Shown here: piece after piece, positions 20,031 to 28,087 of the stretch
How the letters are laid out: each line of letters opens with the position of its first letter
Position numbering within the stretch: position 1 is the first letter of the stretch
NCBI GenBank assembly: GCA_023269445.1
Contig: JAHFTH010000004.1
Location: 1-35,674, forward strand
Direction of reading: 5' to 3'
DNA: 35,674 nt
Origin: Lacunisphaera sp.
Lineage (GTDB): Bacteria; Verrucomicrobiota; Verrucomicrobiia; Opitutales; Opitutaceae
Notes under the pieces: model-generated
The model's input: only the letters and a program-made list of their open reading frames with translations
Databases searched by the model: none
What the model was told of the DNA's origin: nothing
Translations under genes and position numbers: made by a program

Positions 20031-21149
20031 ATGCCTACCAATCCGCATCATGCACCTGCAAATCCCTGCCGTCCTGGCTACATGGCCTTGGGATTGGTTG
20101 TGCTTTGTCTACTGCGAGTGCCTACCGCCCATGCTCAAGTTGCTGTGACGGGCATAACCTATGGCACCTTGGTGGACAACGCTAACTCGACTAGTGGCGG
20201 ACTGACCTACCTCAATCGCGATAGCACGGTTAGCACAGTGACCTCGTCTTTGGGTGACTATCAATTCAACGGCCCGCTAGCCAACAATGTGTTCTTCCGC
20301 CGCAACACTGACTCGAACGCCAATGGCACGTCCAACCAAACAACGGACAATCCGAATAACACCACGATAATCTACCAGGCCAACGCCAGTAACCAAGACC
20401 TCGGGAATTACCATGCTACGGCCGAACAAGTTTTTCTGGATGGCGATCTTTATACAGGCATCCGCAACCCCTTCGCCAACGGCGCGGGCACCGCGGCCAA
20501 CAGTAATGTCGAGCGCATCGATTTCTATTTCTCCGGCGGCTACACGGTGCAGGCGAATGATGCGGTGGTTTTCTTCGACGTGGAGAACGCGGGCAACTTC
20601 GGCGACGGCTTCCGCATCGCAGCCTATACTGGCATCGGCACCGTCAATGGGTTTACCAACGCCCCCACCACCTATGCCAGTTCCGGCTTGTTTGTCCCAG
20701 CGGACTCCTTCGGTGGGCCGATCAACAACCCCGAGGGAACCTCTACCGCCACATACCGTCGTTCCACTTTCACCAACGCCGACAATCTCTCCGGCACCGC
20801 GTCCGGCACCGCGTCCAGTGGCACATTACAATTGGTAGGTATTCAGATCAGCTTTGCGGATCTTGGCATTTCCGCCGGCACCACCATCTACGGCTACTCG
20901 CTGATGGCCGGTGACACGGCTCCCACCACCGCCGCTGATCTCGTCAATTGGAACAGCGCAACCTATTTTCCCACCAACACCGATCCCACCGGATACGGCA
21001 ACATGGACTTCATGGGCTTTGGCGCACAAATCGCCCGCCCCGTGCCCGAGCCGTCAACGTATGGAGCCATCTTTATCGCCACCATCCTAGGGCTGCGCGG
21101 TGTCCGCAGGTTAGTGAGCCGAGCCAAGCTCCACACCAGTGAGGGATAG
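20031..21149 (+). CDS. PEP-CTERM sorting-domain exported protein (paralog 1)
   Basis: Signal peptide GYMALGLVVLCLLRVPTAHAQ; C-terminal VPEPSTYGAIFIATILGLRGVRRLVSRAK (PEP motif, TM, basic tail). Confidence 0.82.
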   Translation: MPTNPHHAPANPCRPGYMALGLVVLCLLRVPTAHAQVAVTGITYGTLVDNANSTSGGLTYLNRDSTVSTVTSSLGDYQFNGPLANNVFFRRNTDSNANGTSNQTTDNPNNTTIIYQANASNQDLGNYHATAEQVFLDGDLYTGIRNPFANGAGTAANSNVERIDFYFSGGYTVQANDAVVFFDVENAGNFGDGFRIAAYTGIGTVNGFTNAPTTYASSGLFVPADSFGGPINNPEGTSTATYRRSTFTNADNLSGTASGTASSGTLQLVGIQISFADLGISAGTTIYGYSLMAGDTAPTTAADLVNWNSATYFPTNTDPTGYGNMDFMGFGAQIARPVPEPSTYGAIFIATILGLRGVRRLVSRAKLHTSEG

Positions 21150-21249
21150 CCTCTCTTTGGTCTCTATCGGATTGCGCCACCCCCAGAGCCGAGGCGAATA
21201 TTTGCTGCTTACCTCTAGGATATTCTGACCGACGCAGATCTCACCACTC

Positions 21250-22344
21250 ATGATTTCTCCCAGTAATCGTTTACGCCTATCCGCTTTGTTGGCGATCTCT
21301 GGTTGCGCGTTGCTCCATATCCTCCCCTCTGCCCGAGCGCAGACCGCCATTACTTCATGGACTGTGTCAAACAGCGATGCCGCCGACAGCACGGCCTACT
21401 CCCCCATTATCACATTCCGCAATACGACGTATAATGTCACCGGCATTACCGCCGGCACGGCCAAAACCATCGACTCCACTGCCAGCTCAGTGTATATACG
21501 CCGCAACACCGACTCAAACGCCAACGGCACGCCGAATCAGTCGGGCGTGGACAACAATAACTATAGTTCCGTCTGGGATGCACAGGAGGGTGCTAGCACC
21601 ACAACAGTCAGCGGCACCTACCAAGCAACGTTGGGGGATGTCCTCCTGATGAGCAACAATACTCTCCTAGGTGCGGACAATCTGTTCAGTAACAGCTCGA
21701 CTGCCGCCACGACTGCGTCCGCTAACATAGAACGTGTCGATTTTTACTGGTCCGGCGGTTTCACGGCGATCAGTTCGGATGGTTTCGCGGTCTTTGATCG
21801 CGGCGTTGCCGGTGGCCACGACCCGTTTCGGGTGGCCGTTTTTACCGGCTGGGACTCGATTAACAACAAGCCCATCACCTATTCGGGCAATACTGTGACC
21901 ACCGCAGCCGGTAACTACGGCGCCAATCTCGATTACGATCCGGTTACAGGCGGCACCCAAGCCACCATCGCCAACTACCGGATATTCCGCTACAATACTG
22001 GCGATGATCTCAGCACCTTGAGCGCTAACAATTCGGGTAGCGCACAGGGGCTCGCTGGTGTCTTCATTTCATTCGCCGATTTGGGTATCGCGCAAGGCAC
22101 CACCGTCTACGGCTATTCAATCATGGCCAGCGACACGACCACCACAATCGCCAATCTCGCAGACTGGACAAACTCGACCTACTATCCAACCAGCACAGCC
22201 GACGCTAATGGCGGCATCGATCTTATGGGTTTTAACGGCCGGCGGTTTGTGCCCGAGCCTTCCGCCTACGGAGCCATGTTCCTTGGTCTCAGCTCTATGG
22301 TGTTGGGCTTCCGCCGCTGGTTGCAGGGCCGACGCTGCGCTTAA
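21250..22344 (+). CDS. PEP-CTERM sorting-domain exported protein (paralog 2)
   Basis: Signal peptide; shared RRNTDSNANGTxNQ, NxERxDFYxSGG, ADLGIxxGTTxYGYSxMAxDT with upstream ORF; C-term VPEPSAYGAMFLGLSSMVLGFRRWLQGRR. Confidence 0.82.
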   Translation: MISPSNRLRLSALLAISGCALLHILPSARAQTAITSWTVSNSDAADSTAYSPIITFRNTTYNVTGITAGTAKTIDSTASSVYIRRNTDSNANGTPNQSGVDNNNYSSVWDAQEGASTTTVSGTYQATLGDVLLMSNNTLLGADNLFSNSSTAATTASANIERVDFYWSGGFTAISSDGFAVFDRGVAGGHDPFRVAVFTGWDSINNKPITYSGNTVTTAAGNYGANLDYDPVTGGTQATIANYRIFRYNTGDDLSTLSANNSGSAQGLAGVFISFADLGIAQGTTVYGYSIMASDTTTTIANLADWTNSTYYPTSTADANGGIDLMGFNGRRFVPEPSAYGAMFLGLSSMVLGFRRWLQGRRCA

Positions 22345-23612
22345 CGCGCCAGCGGTTTGAGCAACGCAAATTTTCCGCTCGCGGCCGGTTGGATGAATTT
22401 CCGCCGAAAGAGATTAACCCGCACCTCTTCGCCCAAGGTCAGTGCAATGGCCCGCTCCATGCCCTTGGGCGCGAGCTCATCAGCCACATACTGAAAGTCC
22501 CACCGATTATCCGAGCCCTGCACGAGGCACCAATGCCAGCAGGCGAATTCCGCGGGCAACGCCGCATCCACCTCGAACGCCGACACGGCCGCACCGTCAG
22601 AGCGGAAATGCAGATCCTTCTCCCGGCCTAGAATCCGGTAGCCCGTGGGCGTGCGCCGCACGATGTCGCCCGTGAAATAACGGAGCAGCGGCATCGCCTC
22701 GCGATCACGCGTGGTGACATTGATCTGGAATACCTCTCCCGCATCCTTGCCCCACGGCGTGAGCTCGATGAAGGCATTGCCTTCCACCACCCTGAGATTG
22801 TCGGCAAAGGCGTCGCCGACAAACAGGTAGCCCGCCTCGGTAGAACCGTAGAGATCGATTTGCACCGCGCCCGGAAATGCCTCCTTGATCCGTCCGCTGT
22901 GCTGCCGACTGGCCTTGCCGTAAGTCAGAATGACTGTTTCCACGCTGGTCACGACCACCCGACGTTTTTTCAAAGCCCTAGCGAGTAGCGAAAGATAAAC
23001 CGGCTCACCCTCGATGACCTGCGGCTTCACCGCCTGCAGCTCCAGCACGATGCGGTCCCACTCGGCTTCAGGAAAAGCGAACGGGTCACTGGAGAGATTC
23101 AGGTAAACCGTGCCGTCGAAATAGCGGTGCGGGAAAGGATGGTCCTCATAAGGGCAGAGATTGCTGGAGCACCCCACGGGAGCGAGGACGCACTTGCGAT
23201 AGGGCCGGTCCACATACCGCGCGAGCAAGGGATGGGCGAGGTAAGCGCGGCGGGTCTGGGCGTTCCACCATCCATCTTCCATGACCACGGTCATGGGACC
23301 ACTGGTCGTGCCTGAAGTGTGCTCGTATTCAAATTTCTTCTGAGCAAACCCGCGCTCGATTTCTGTGTAGTCGGCGAAGAATGCCGTGTGTCCGTGCTGC
23401 ACGATCTCCTGTTTGGTCAGGACCGGCATTTCCCGATAACAGGACCATTGCAACGGCTCCGAATGCAGCGGGAACCGCCGCGCATAGAGCGGACTGCGCT
23501 GGTAGATCGCCCGGATTTCCTTCTCTAACGGAGCCGGCAGCGCGGCGCCCCGCCCGCGCCCGAGGCTTTCAGACGTGTTGGCGAAAAGTGCGGCGGCAGA
23601 GAAAGATTCCAT
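22341..23612 (-). CDS. Phenylacetate-CoA ligase / PaaK-like adenylate-forming enzyme
   Basis: FEYEHTSGTTSGPMTVVMEDGWW (P-loop), QIDLYGSTEAGYLF, ATG at 23612. Confidence 0.82.
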   Translation of the reverse strand: MESFSAAALFANTSESLGRGRGAALPAPLEKEIRAIYQRSPLYARRFPLHSEPLQWSCYREMPVLTKQEIVQHGHTAFFADYTEIERGFAQKKFEYEHTSGTTSGPMTVVMEDGWWNAQTRRAYLAHPLLARYVDRPYRKCVLAPVGCSSNLCPYEDHPFPHRYFDGTVYLNLSSDPFAFPEAEWDRIVLELQAVKPQVIEGEPVYLSLLARALKKRRVVVTSVETVILTYGKASRQHSGRIKEAFPGAVQIDLYGSTEAGYLFVGDAFADNLRVVEGNAFIELTPWGKDAGEVFQINVTTRDREAMPLLRYFTGDIVRRTPTGYRILGREKDLHFRSDGAAVSAFEVDAALPAEFACWHWCLVQGSDNRWDFQYVADELAPKGMERAIALTLGEEVRVNLFRRKFIQPAASGKFALLKPLAR

Positions 23613-23647
23613 CAGGTGCAGGGAGTGAAACCCGGCGTGAAGTGAAG

Positions 23648-24226
23648 TCAAACCGGGCGGGCCTTCAGTTTCTCCCAGTAGGGCACGAAGAGCAGCAAGG
23701 CGTTCAGCACCATCGCATGGGTGATGCCGCCATTGCGGGCTAGAGCGTAGATTTCCTCGACCGGCTTGGTCATGATTTCGAATTCCTCGTCGGGATCCCA
23801 CTCCAGATCCGCCACGGGGCGCGCGTTTTCAACGAGCACCAGATGACAACGGTTACTCTGCATGGCTGGATTGGGATGCACGGTCCCCAACAGCCGCGCC
23901 GAGGTGCCCACGTAGCCTGATTCCTCACGCAGCTCGCGCACACCCGCCGCCACTGCTTCTTCTCCGGCATCGATCACGCCCCCGGGGATCTCGAGCGAAA
24001 AATCATTGGTGCCGTAACGGAATTGACGGACCAGCACGAGGTGCTGCTCGGGTGTCAGCGCGACCACGTTCACCCAATCGGGTGCGTTGATGACGAAAAA
24101 ATCCTGCGCCTTCTCCCGATGCGGATGCTGATAGATGGCCCGCACCACGTCGAAGATCCGCGTGGTCGCATGTGGCTCAGCACGTAGGCGCTGCCAGCGC
24201 TGCGGCACCTTGGGATTCATTGGCAT
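23648..24226 (-). CDS. NUDIX hydrolase
   Basis: Nudix box GGVIDAGEEAVAAGVRELREESGYVG (GX5EX7REUXEEXG-like). Confidence 0.92.
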   Translation of the reverse strand: MPMNPKVPQRWQRLRAEPHATTRIFDVVRAIYQHPHREKAQDFFVINAPDWVNVVALTPEQHLVLVRQFRYGTNDFSLEIPGGVIDAGEEAVAAGVRELREESGYVGTSARLLGTVHPNPAMQSNRCHLVLVENARPVADLEWDPDEEFEIMTKPVEEIYALARNGGITHAMVLNALLLFVPYWEKLKARPV

Positions 24227-24229
24227 GGC

Positions 24230-24264
24230 AAAAAAAAGCCTCCACGACACAAGGTCTTGGAGGC
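24230..24264 (-). terminator. Intrinsic terminator-like hairpin downstream of the LysM gene
   Basis: Minus strand GCCTCCA-AGACCTTGTGTCG-TGGAGGC followed by TTTTTTTT. Confidence 0.8.
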
Positions 24265-24285
24265 AGGAGGAAATACTTCCGGAAG

Positions 24286-24810
24286 TTACTTTTTCGGGAT
24301 ACGAATCTTCTGGCCAACCTTGAGCTTGGCCGGATCCAGACCGGGATTCTCGGCCTCAATGGCGTCCAGCTTGGTGGCAAACTTGCGCGCAATCTTGGCG
24401 AGCGTATCACCGGGAGCAATGGAGTAGGTGCCGTCAGCATTCAGCACACCGGTTGGCGCACCACCACCCTTACCGGCGGGAGCGACCGCACGGGCCTTCT
24501 GCGCCTCTTCGATCTTAGCGAGTTTGGCGTTGATCGCACCGAGTTGTTCGCCGACTTGATTGAGCGCGTTCTGGACGCCTTCACGCAGACCCTTCATGTC
24601 GGTCTCCGTCTTGGCGGTGGCCGCACGCACTTCACCTTCGACGCTGGCGATTCTCGGGATCTCCAGATCATGCGCCGCCACGGTCTTTTGGAGCGTGGAA
24701 AGTTTTACGAGAGCCACGATCGAGAGGATCAGGCCGAGAGCCCCTGCGATCACACCCACGAGAGGGAGGACGCTACCGGAGCTGTTACTGTCACGAGAAA
24801 GAGTATCCAT
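24286..24810 (-). CDS. LysM domain protein with N-terminal TM and coiled coil
   Basis: VLPLVGVIAGALGLILSIVALVKL; C-terminal LysM GTYSIAPGDTLAKIARKFATKLDAIEAENPGLDPAKLKVGQKIRIPKK. Confidence 0.88.
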   Translation of the reverse strand: MDTLSRDSNSSGSVLPLVGVIAGALGLILSIVALVKLSTLQKTVAAHDLEIPRIASVEGEVRAATAKTETDMKGLREGVQNALNQVGEQLGAINAKLAKIEEAQKARAVAPAGKGGGAPTGVLNADGTYSIAPGDTLAKIARKFATKLDAIEAENPGLDPAKLKVGQKIRIPKK

Positions 24811-25026
24811 TTTTTAAGAGGTTGAGGAGGAGTGTTTAGGGGGGGATTTTCGGTGAGGCAAGAAGCATTTTTTGGCTTTCTTCACTACCGAATACAGCAC
24901 AGATCGCACGTTGCCCCATGGACTAATACCATCGGGTCAGGGTTAGCGGCCTCATAAAGCTACACTGAATTGGTCGAAGGAACGTTGACACACCTGTTGT
25001 CGCCCTTCCCATTGGCTGCCTGTCAA

Positions 25027-25103
25027 CGGGGTGTAGCTTAGTCTGGTAGAGCGCCTGGTTTGGGACCAGGAGGTCGTAGGTTCGAATCCTATCGCCCCGA
25101 CCA
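25027..25103 (+). tRNA. tRNA-Pro(TGG), CCA encoded
   Basis: CGGGGTG...CGCCCCG acceptor; CCTGG-TTTGGGA-CCAGG anticodon arm; GTTCGAATC T-arm; 3' ACCA. Confidence 0.96.
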
Positions 25104-25107
25104 TTTT
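25081..25107. repeat. att core, left copy (within tRNA-Pro 3' end)
   Basis: TTCGAATCCTATCGCCCCGACCATTTT, identical to 28088-28114. Confidence 0.92.
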
Positions 25108-25214
25108 CAATCGCCGCGCATGGATGGGACTGAATGCGCGGCGACACGACTAAAAGCGACCCGTTGAGGGATTTGCAAGACGAACGTTGTTTGTCTGCTC
25201 GCGCCATGATGCGA

Positions 25215-26339
25215 CTACGTTTGACCGACCGCGACCGAGGTCTGGACACGTTTTTGGGCACACGAGGACACGTTTTTGGACACACCAAATGACGGAAGAT
25301 TGGTGACCGCATCGGCGAGCGGCAGTTGACCAGCGTCAGTGTAGATTCGCATCGTGAGCTTGATGTCACTGTGACGCATGAGCTCCTGAGCGACTCGAGG
25401 CGCAGCACCGCTAAGAGTCAGGTTTGTCCCGTAGGTCACGCGGAGTGAATGCAGGTCTGCACGCCGTCCCTTCTCATCCTCAAAGGGAATACCCGCTTTC
25501 ACGAGATCTTTGCGCATAGTCGGGATGCGAGGAAGCAGACCACGAAGAACAGGCGTGAACGGAGCCACGTCAGCGGGACGCAAAGCGCGGAGCCCCGCGA
25601 CTAATTCTGGATGCAGTGGCAAGACGGCTTCCTTGCGGTTTTTCGTCGTGCTGGCCCTAGCTCGAGCAAAAGGAATTACCGCGTCCAGATCGATGTCTCC
25701 CCACTGCAGGCCGTTCATCTCTGCCCGACGCAATCCCGTGAATGCAGCCGTCAAATAAACGATGCGACGATGCGGAGGAGCGACTTCCAGCAAGCGTTGC
25801 ATTTCAGCGGCAGTGAGCGCGCGCCGATACTGGCGCCACGTCCCGCGCGTGTTGATCCGCTGGACATGAAGCAATGGATTTTCGGCAGCTCGACGTTGAT
25901 GCACCAGCCAACCGTAGAAAACCTGTAGCTCGCCGAGCAGATTATTGAGCGTTTTCGGGCTGAGGCCACACCGTGCCCGCCACTCACAGAAGGAACGCGC
26001 CGTGACATCCGCCCGAGTTTTCCAACAAGAGCACTTGAACAGCTTAGTCAGTGTGCGGCGATACAGGGCACACGTTCCGGCTGCCCGGCCCTGCGCCTGC
26101 AAGTCGTCGAGGAAGGCCGCCAGCAAGCCCGCGATGGGCATTGCTGCGCCTTCCCTCACCGAACGCGGAACACCGAGGCCGAGAGCTTCTTTCTCCCGCT
26201 CCTTGGACATCTCGGACAGCTTGGCCTGGGCGATACGTTTGTCAGACGTGCCCAGGCTGAAACGCGAAAGACGCGTGTCGGTGTCGAGCTGGGGCTTTCC
26301 CCAGTAGAAACGCCCGCGCCGATAAACGTGACAAATCAT
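25215..26339 (-). CDS. Tyrosine recombinase / phage-type integrase (full length)
   Basis: Core-binding domain plus catalytic motifs TGLRRAEMNGLQWGDI, LHSLRVTYGTNLTLSG, MRHSDIKLTMRIYTD (R..HxxR..H..Y). Confidence 0.95.
   Translation of the reverse strand: MICHVYRRGRFYWGKPQLDTDTRLSRFSLGTSDKRIAQAKLSEMSKEREKEALGLGVPRSVREGAAMPIAGLLAAFLDDLQAQGRAAGTCALYRRTLTKLFKCSCWKTRADVTARSFCEWRARCGLSPKTLNNLLGELQVFYGWLVHQRRAAENPLLHVQRINTRGTWRQYRRALTAAEMQRLLEVAPPHRRIVYLTAAFTGLRRAEMNGLQWGDIDLDAVIPFARARASTTKNRKEAVLPLHPELVAGLRALRPADVAPFTPVLRGLLPRIPTMRKDLVKAGIPFEDEKGRRADLHSLRVTYGTNLTLSGAAPRVAQELMRHSDIKLTMRIYTDAGQLPLADAVTNLPSFGVSKNVSSCAQKRVQTSVAVGQT
25244..25283. repeat. 12-bp-phased GGACAC repeats, left end (candidate integrase arm-type sites)
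   Basis: GGACACGTTTTTGGGCACACGAGGACACGTTTTTGGACAC. Confidence 0.65.
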
Positions 26340-26542
26340 GACGTGGCTGGATGCGCCCCAGAGAGCTTATCAATGTAACTCTGGATAGCATGGAGGGGAA
26401 TGCGGGTTGATCGGCCGATTTTCAACGGCCGAGGAAAACGACCGGCAGAAATTTCGCGTTCGATGGTGCGCCGACAGACGGCAAGACGCGCGGCCGCTTC
26501 GTTGAGGGTGACTAGCTGGACAGGTTTTTGTGGAGTCTTCAT
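26336..26542 (-). CDS. Excisionase/AlpA-like helix-turn-helix DNA-binding protein
   Basis: VTLNEAAARLAVCRRTIEREISAGRFPRPLKIGRSTRIPLHAIQSYIDKL; 4-bp overlap with integrase. Confidence 0.88.
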   Translation of the reverse strand: MKTPQKPVQLVTLNEAAARLAVCRRTIEREISAGRFPRPLKIGRSTRIPLHAIQSYIDKLSGAHPATS

Positions 26543-26587
26543 GGGATTCTAGGTTGTGCGAACGCGACCAATGCAGCCGCGCACGCG

Positions 26588-27289
26588 TTATCGGTTTGGT
26601 GCAGCGGCGAAACCCCTCGGAGTTTTTAGAATCCCAGACCCCTGACTCGGGTCGGCAGCTTTTTCAGTGGAGCCATCCACAATGGTATTGAGGTCGTTGC
26701 CTGTGCTGAGTTGATCACAGTTTGTCGTAAGCGCAATTATATCTAGTCGCGACACGTTGCGACTTTCTGCGACTGGGTGCGGCATTGCTTCAACTTTCCT
26801 GAGTGGATTTGCAGGAGCCACCCCGATCACCGTCATCTCATCGAGAAAGGCATTTGCCTCGCGCAGGAAGCGATTGTGTTGGTAGTCGCCGCGTGTGGAG
26901 GAGTTCCTCCACTGCAGGAAACTTTCCGACGTGATGTCGCTCAGGTATCTCCAGCGGCATTCCTGAAATAGTTGTTTCAGGTTGCACTTGTAGCCTCTCA
27001 CAGTCGGCCATTTCCGGCTGCGATCGTGAAGCAATTGCCCAACGTAGTCGTAGAGCAATTTCCAGAGAGCGATGCGCTGAATTTCTACTGGAACACGCCG
27101 GGTGACGACTTGCGTTTGCCTGAACTCGGAGAAGAGCCGAGCAGCCAAGCGGAGAGCCATCCGGTGCGTAGAGACAGGCAGCAAAACAGTGCGCGTCAGA
27201 CGTGGATTTTCTACCGAGAAGAAGGCGCGATATTCGCCGTCTTTCGGCAAATACACCTGAAAACTGCTTTTGGGTATATCGTTTGGCAT
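26588..27289 (-). CDS. Stand-alone integrase core-binding (SAM-like) domain protein lacking a catalytic domain
   Basis: LLYDYVGQLLHDRSRKWPTVRGYKCNLKQLFQECRWRYLSDITSESFLQWRNS...LREANAFLDEMTVIGVAPANPLRKVEAM is collinear with the N-terminal part of the neighbouring integrase; no R/H/Y motifs. Confidence 0.65.
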   Translation of the reverse strand: MPNDIPKSSFQVYLPKDGEYRAFFSVENPRLTRTVLLPVSTHRMALRLAARLFSEFRQTQVVTRRVPVEIQRIALWKLLYDYVGQLLHDRSRKWPTVRGYKCNLKQLFQECRWRYLSDITSESFLQWRNSSTRGDYQHNRFLREANAFLDEMTVIGVAPANPLRKVEAMPHPVAESRNVSRLDIIALTTNCDQLSTGNDLNTIVDGSTEKAADPSQGSGILKTPRGFAAAPNR

Positions 27290-27386
27290 ATGCTATTTAG
27301 TGTTTTCCCGGATTCGCTGGGCATGGCATCGCAAGTTCTTCTGGCAGAGGCTTGGAAGCAAAATCCGCATATCTACCAAGGCGAAC

Positions 27387-27608
27387 CACCGGCGCGACCG
27401 CTGCGCGGTCGCATCCGGTGCCTTCGCGTCTGATCGTAAGCCACACCGGATGCGACCAAACCCGGAGGCTGTTGAGGGGCGGCTGCTGCCGGAGGCCGCG
27501 AGTGAACGGCCCAGACCATAGCGGAAGGGCCAACACGGACGGACCTGCGGCCGCTCCGAGCTTGCTACGGCGGGACCAGAGTCCCGCCTATCTGGGGCTT
27601 TGCCCCAG
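27387..27608. other. Structured non-coding region with several strong inverted repeats (candidate ncRNA, attenuator, origin or oriT-like)
   Basis: Hairpins at 27387-27420, 27407-27457 (alternative), 27569-27588, 27592-27608, in the ~340-bp gap between minus-strand ORFs. Confidence 0.6.
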
Positions 27609-27630
27609 CCCCCAGCGTATAGCGTGCGCT

Positions 27631-28032
27631 TCATTTGATCCGCTCCAAGAGACGATCAAGCTGAGGCTCGAACCGGTAATAACGATTCGAAGGATCATGG
27701 CGCGTCCTCTCGAATTCCACGACCCGCCTAAACTCTTCCAACCACAGCGCATCGAGTCGAGACACCGCTACCGCTTGTTCGGCCGCAGAAAACCCCTGCT
27801 TAACCAAAATACCTTCAACCATTTGCGCCGACAGCAACGCTGGCCTTTTAGCGACTATCGCGCGGAAAGCGTAAGTGAAAAGCGGGTTAGGTTCGAGATC
27901 GTATGCAAGAACATACACCAACACGTTCAGCAACCGCTCAGACTCATCTAAGCCCGCGGCGACTTTAGGCGCATGAGCGCCTGAATGAACATCCTCCAAC
28001 GAAGGGTGGACACATTTCTGGACACGTTGCAT
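27631..28032 (-). CDS. Hypothetical protein of the integrative element (133 aa; start uncertain)
   Basis: ORF ...LLNVLVYVLAYDLEPNPLFTYAFRAIVAKRPALLSAQMVEGILVKQGFSAAEQAVAVSRLDALWLEEFRRVVEFERTRHDPSNRYYRFEPQLDRLLERIK; first ATG overlaps the GGACAC repeats. Confidence 0.5.
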   Translation of the reverse strand: MQRVQKCVHPSLEDVHSGAHAPKVAAGLDESERLLNVLVYVLAYDLEPNPLFTYAFRAIVAKRPALLSAQMVEGILVKQGFSAAEQAVAVSRLDALWLEEFRRVVEFERTRHDPSNRYYRFEPQLDRLLERIK

Positions 28033-28060
28033 GGGGACACATTGATTTAACGTTGTGTCC
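28008..28060. repeat. 12-bp-phased GGACAC repeats, right end (candidate integrase arm-type sites)
   Basis: GGACACATTTCTGGACACGTTGCATGGGGACACATTGATTTAACGTTGTGTCC (three direct, one inverted). Confidence 0.65.
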
Positions 28061-28087
28061 CATCCTGTTGAAAGCCGAGGCGAGGAA

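Noticed and set aside
20789-20824. Short direct repeat CCGGCACCGCGT
   Set aside because: Encodes GTASGTASSGT in the PEP-CTERM protein; simple low-complexity coding repeat.
27293-27634. 113-aa minus-strand ORF across the structured region
   Set aside because: Arg/Ser/Gly-rich translation of nested hairpins with no recognisable domain; more likely non-coding.
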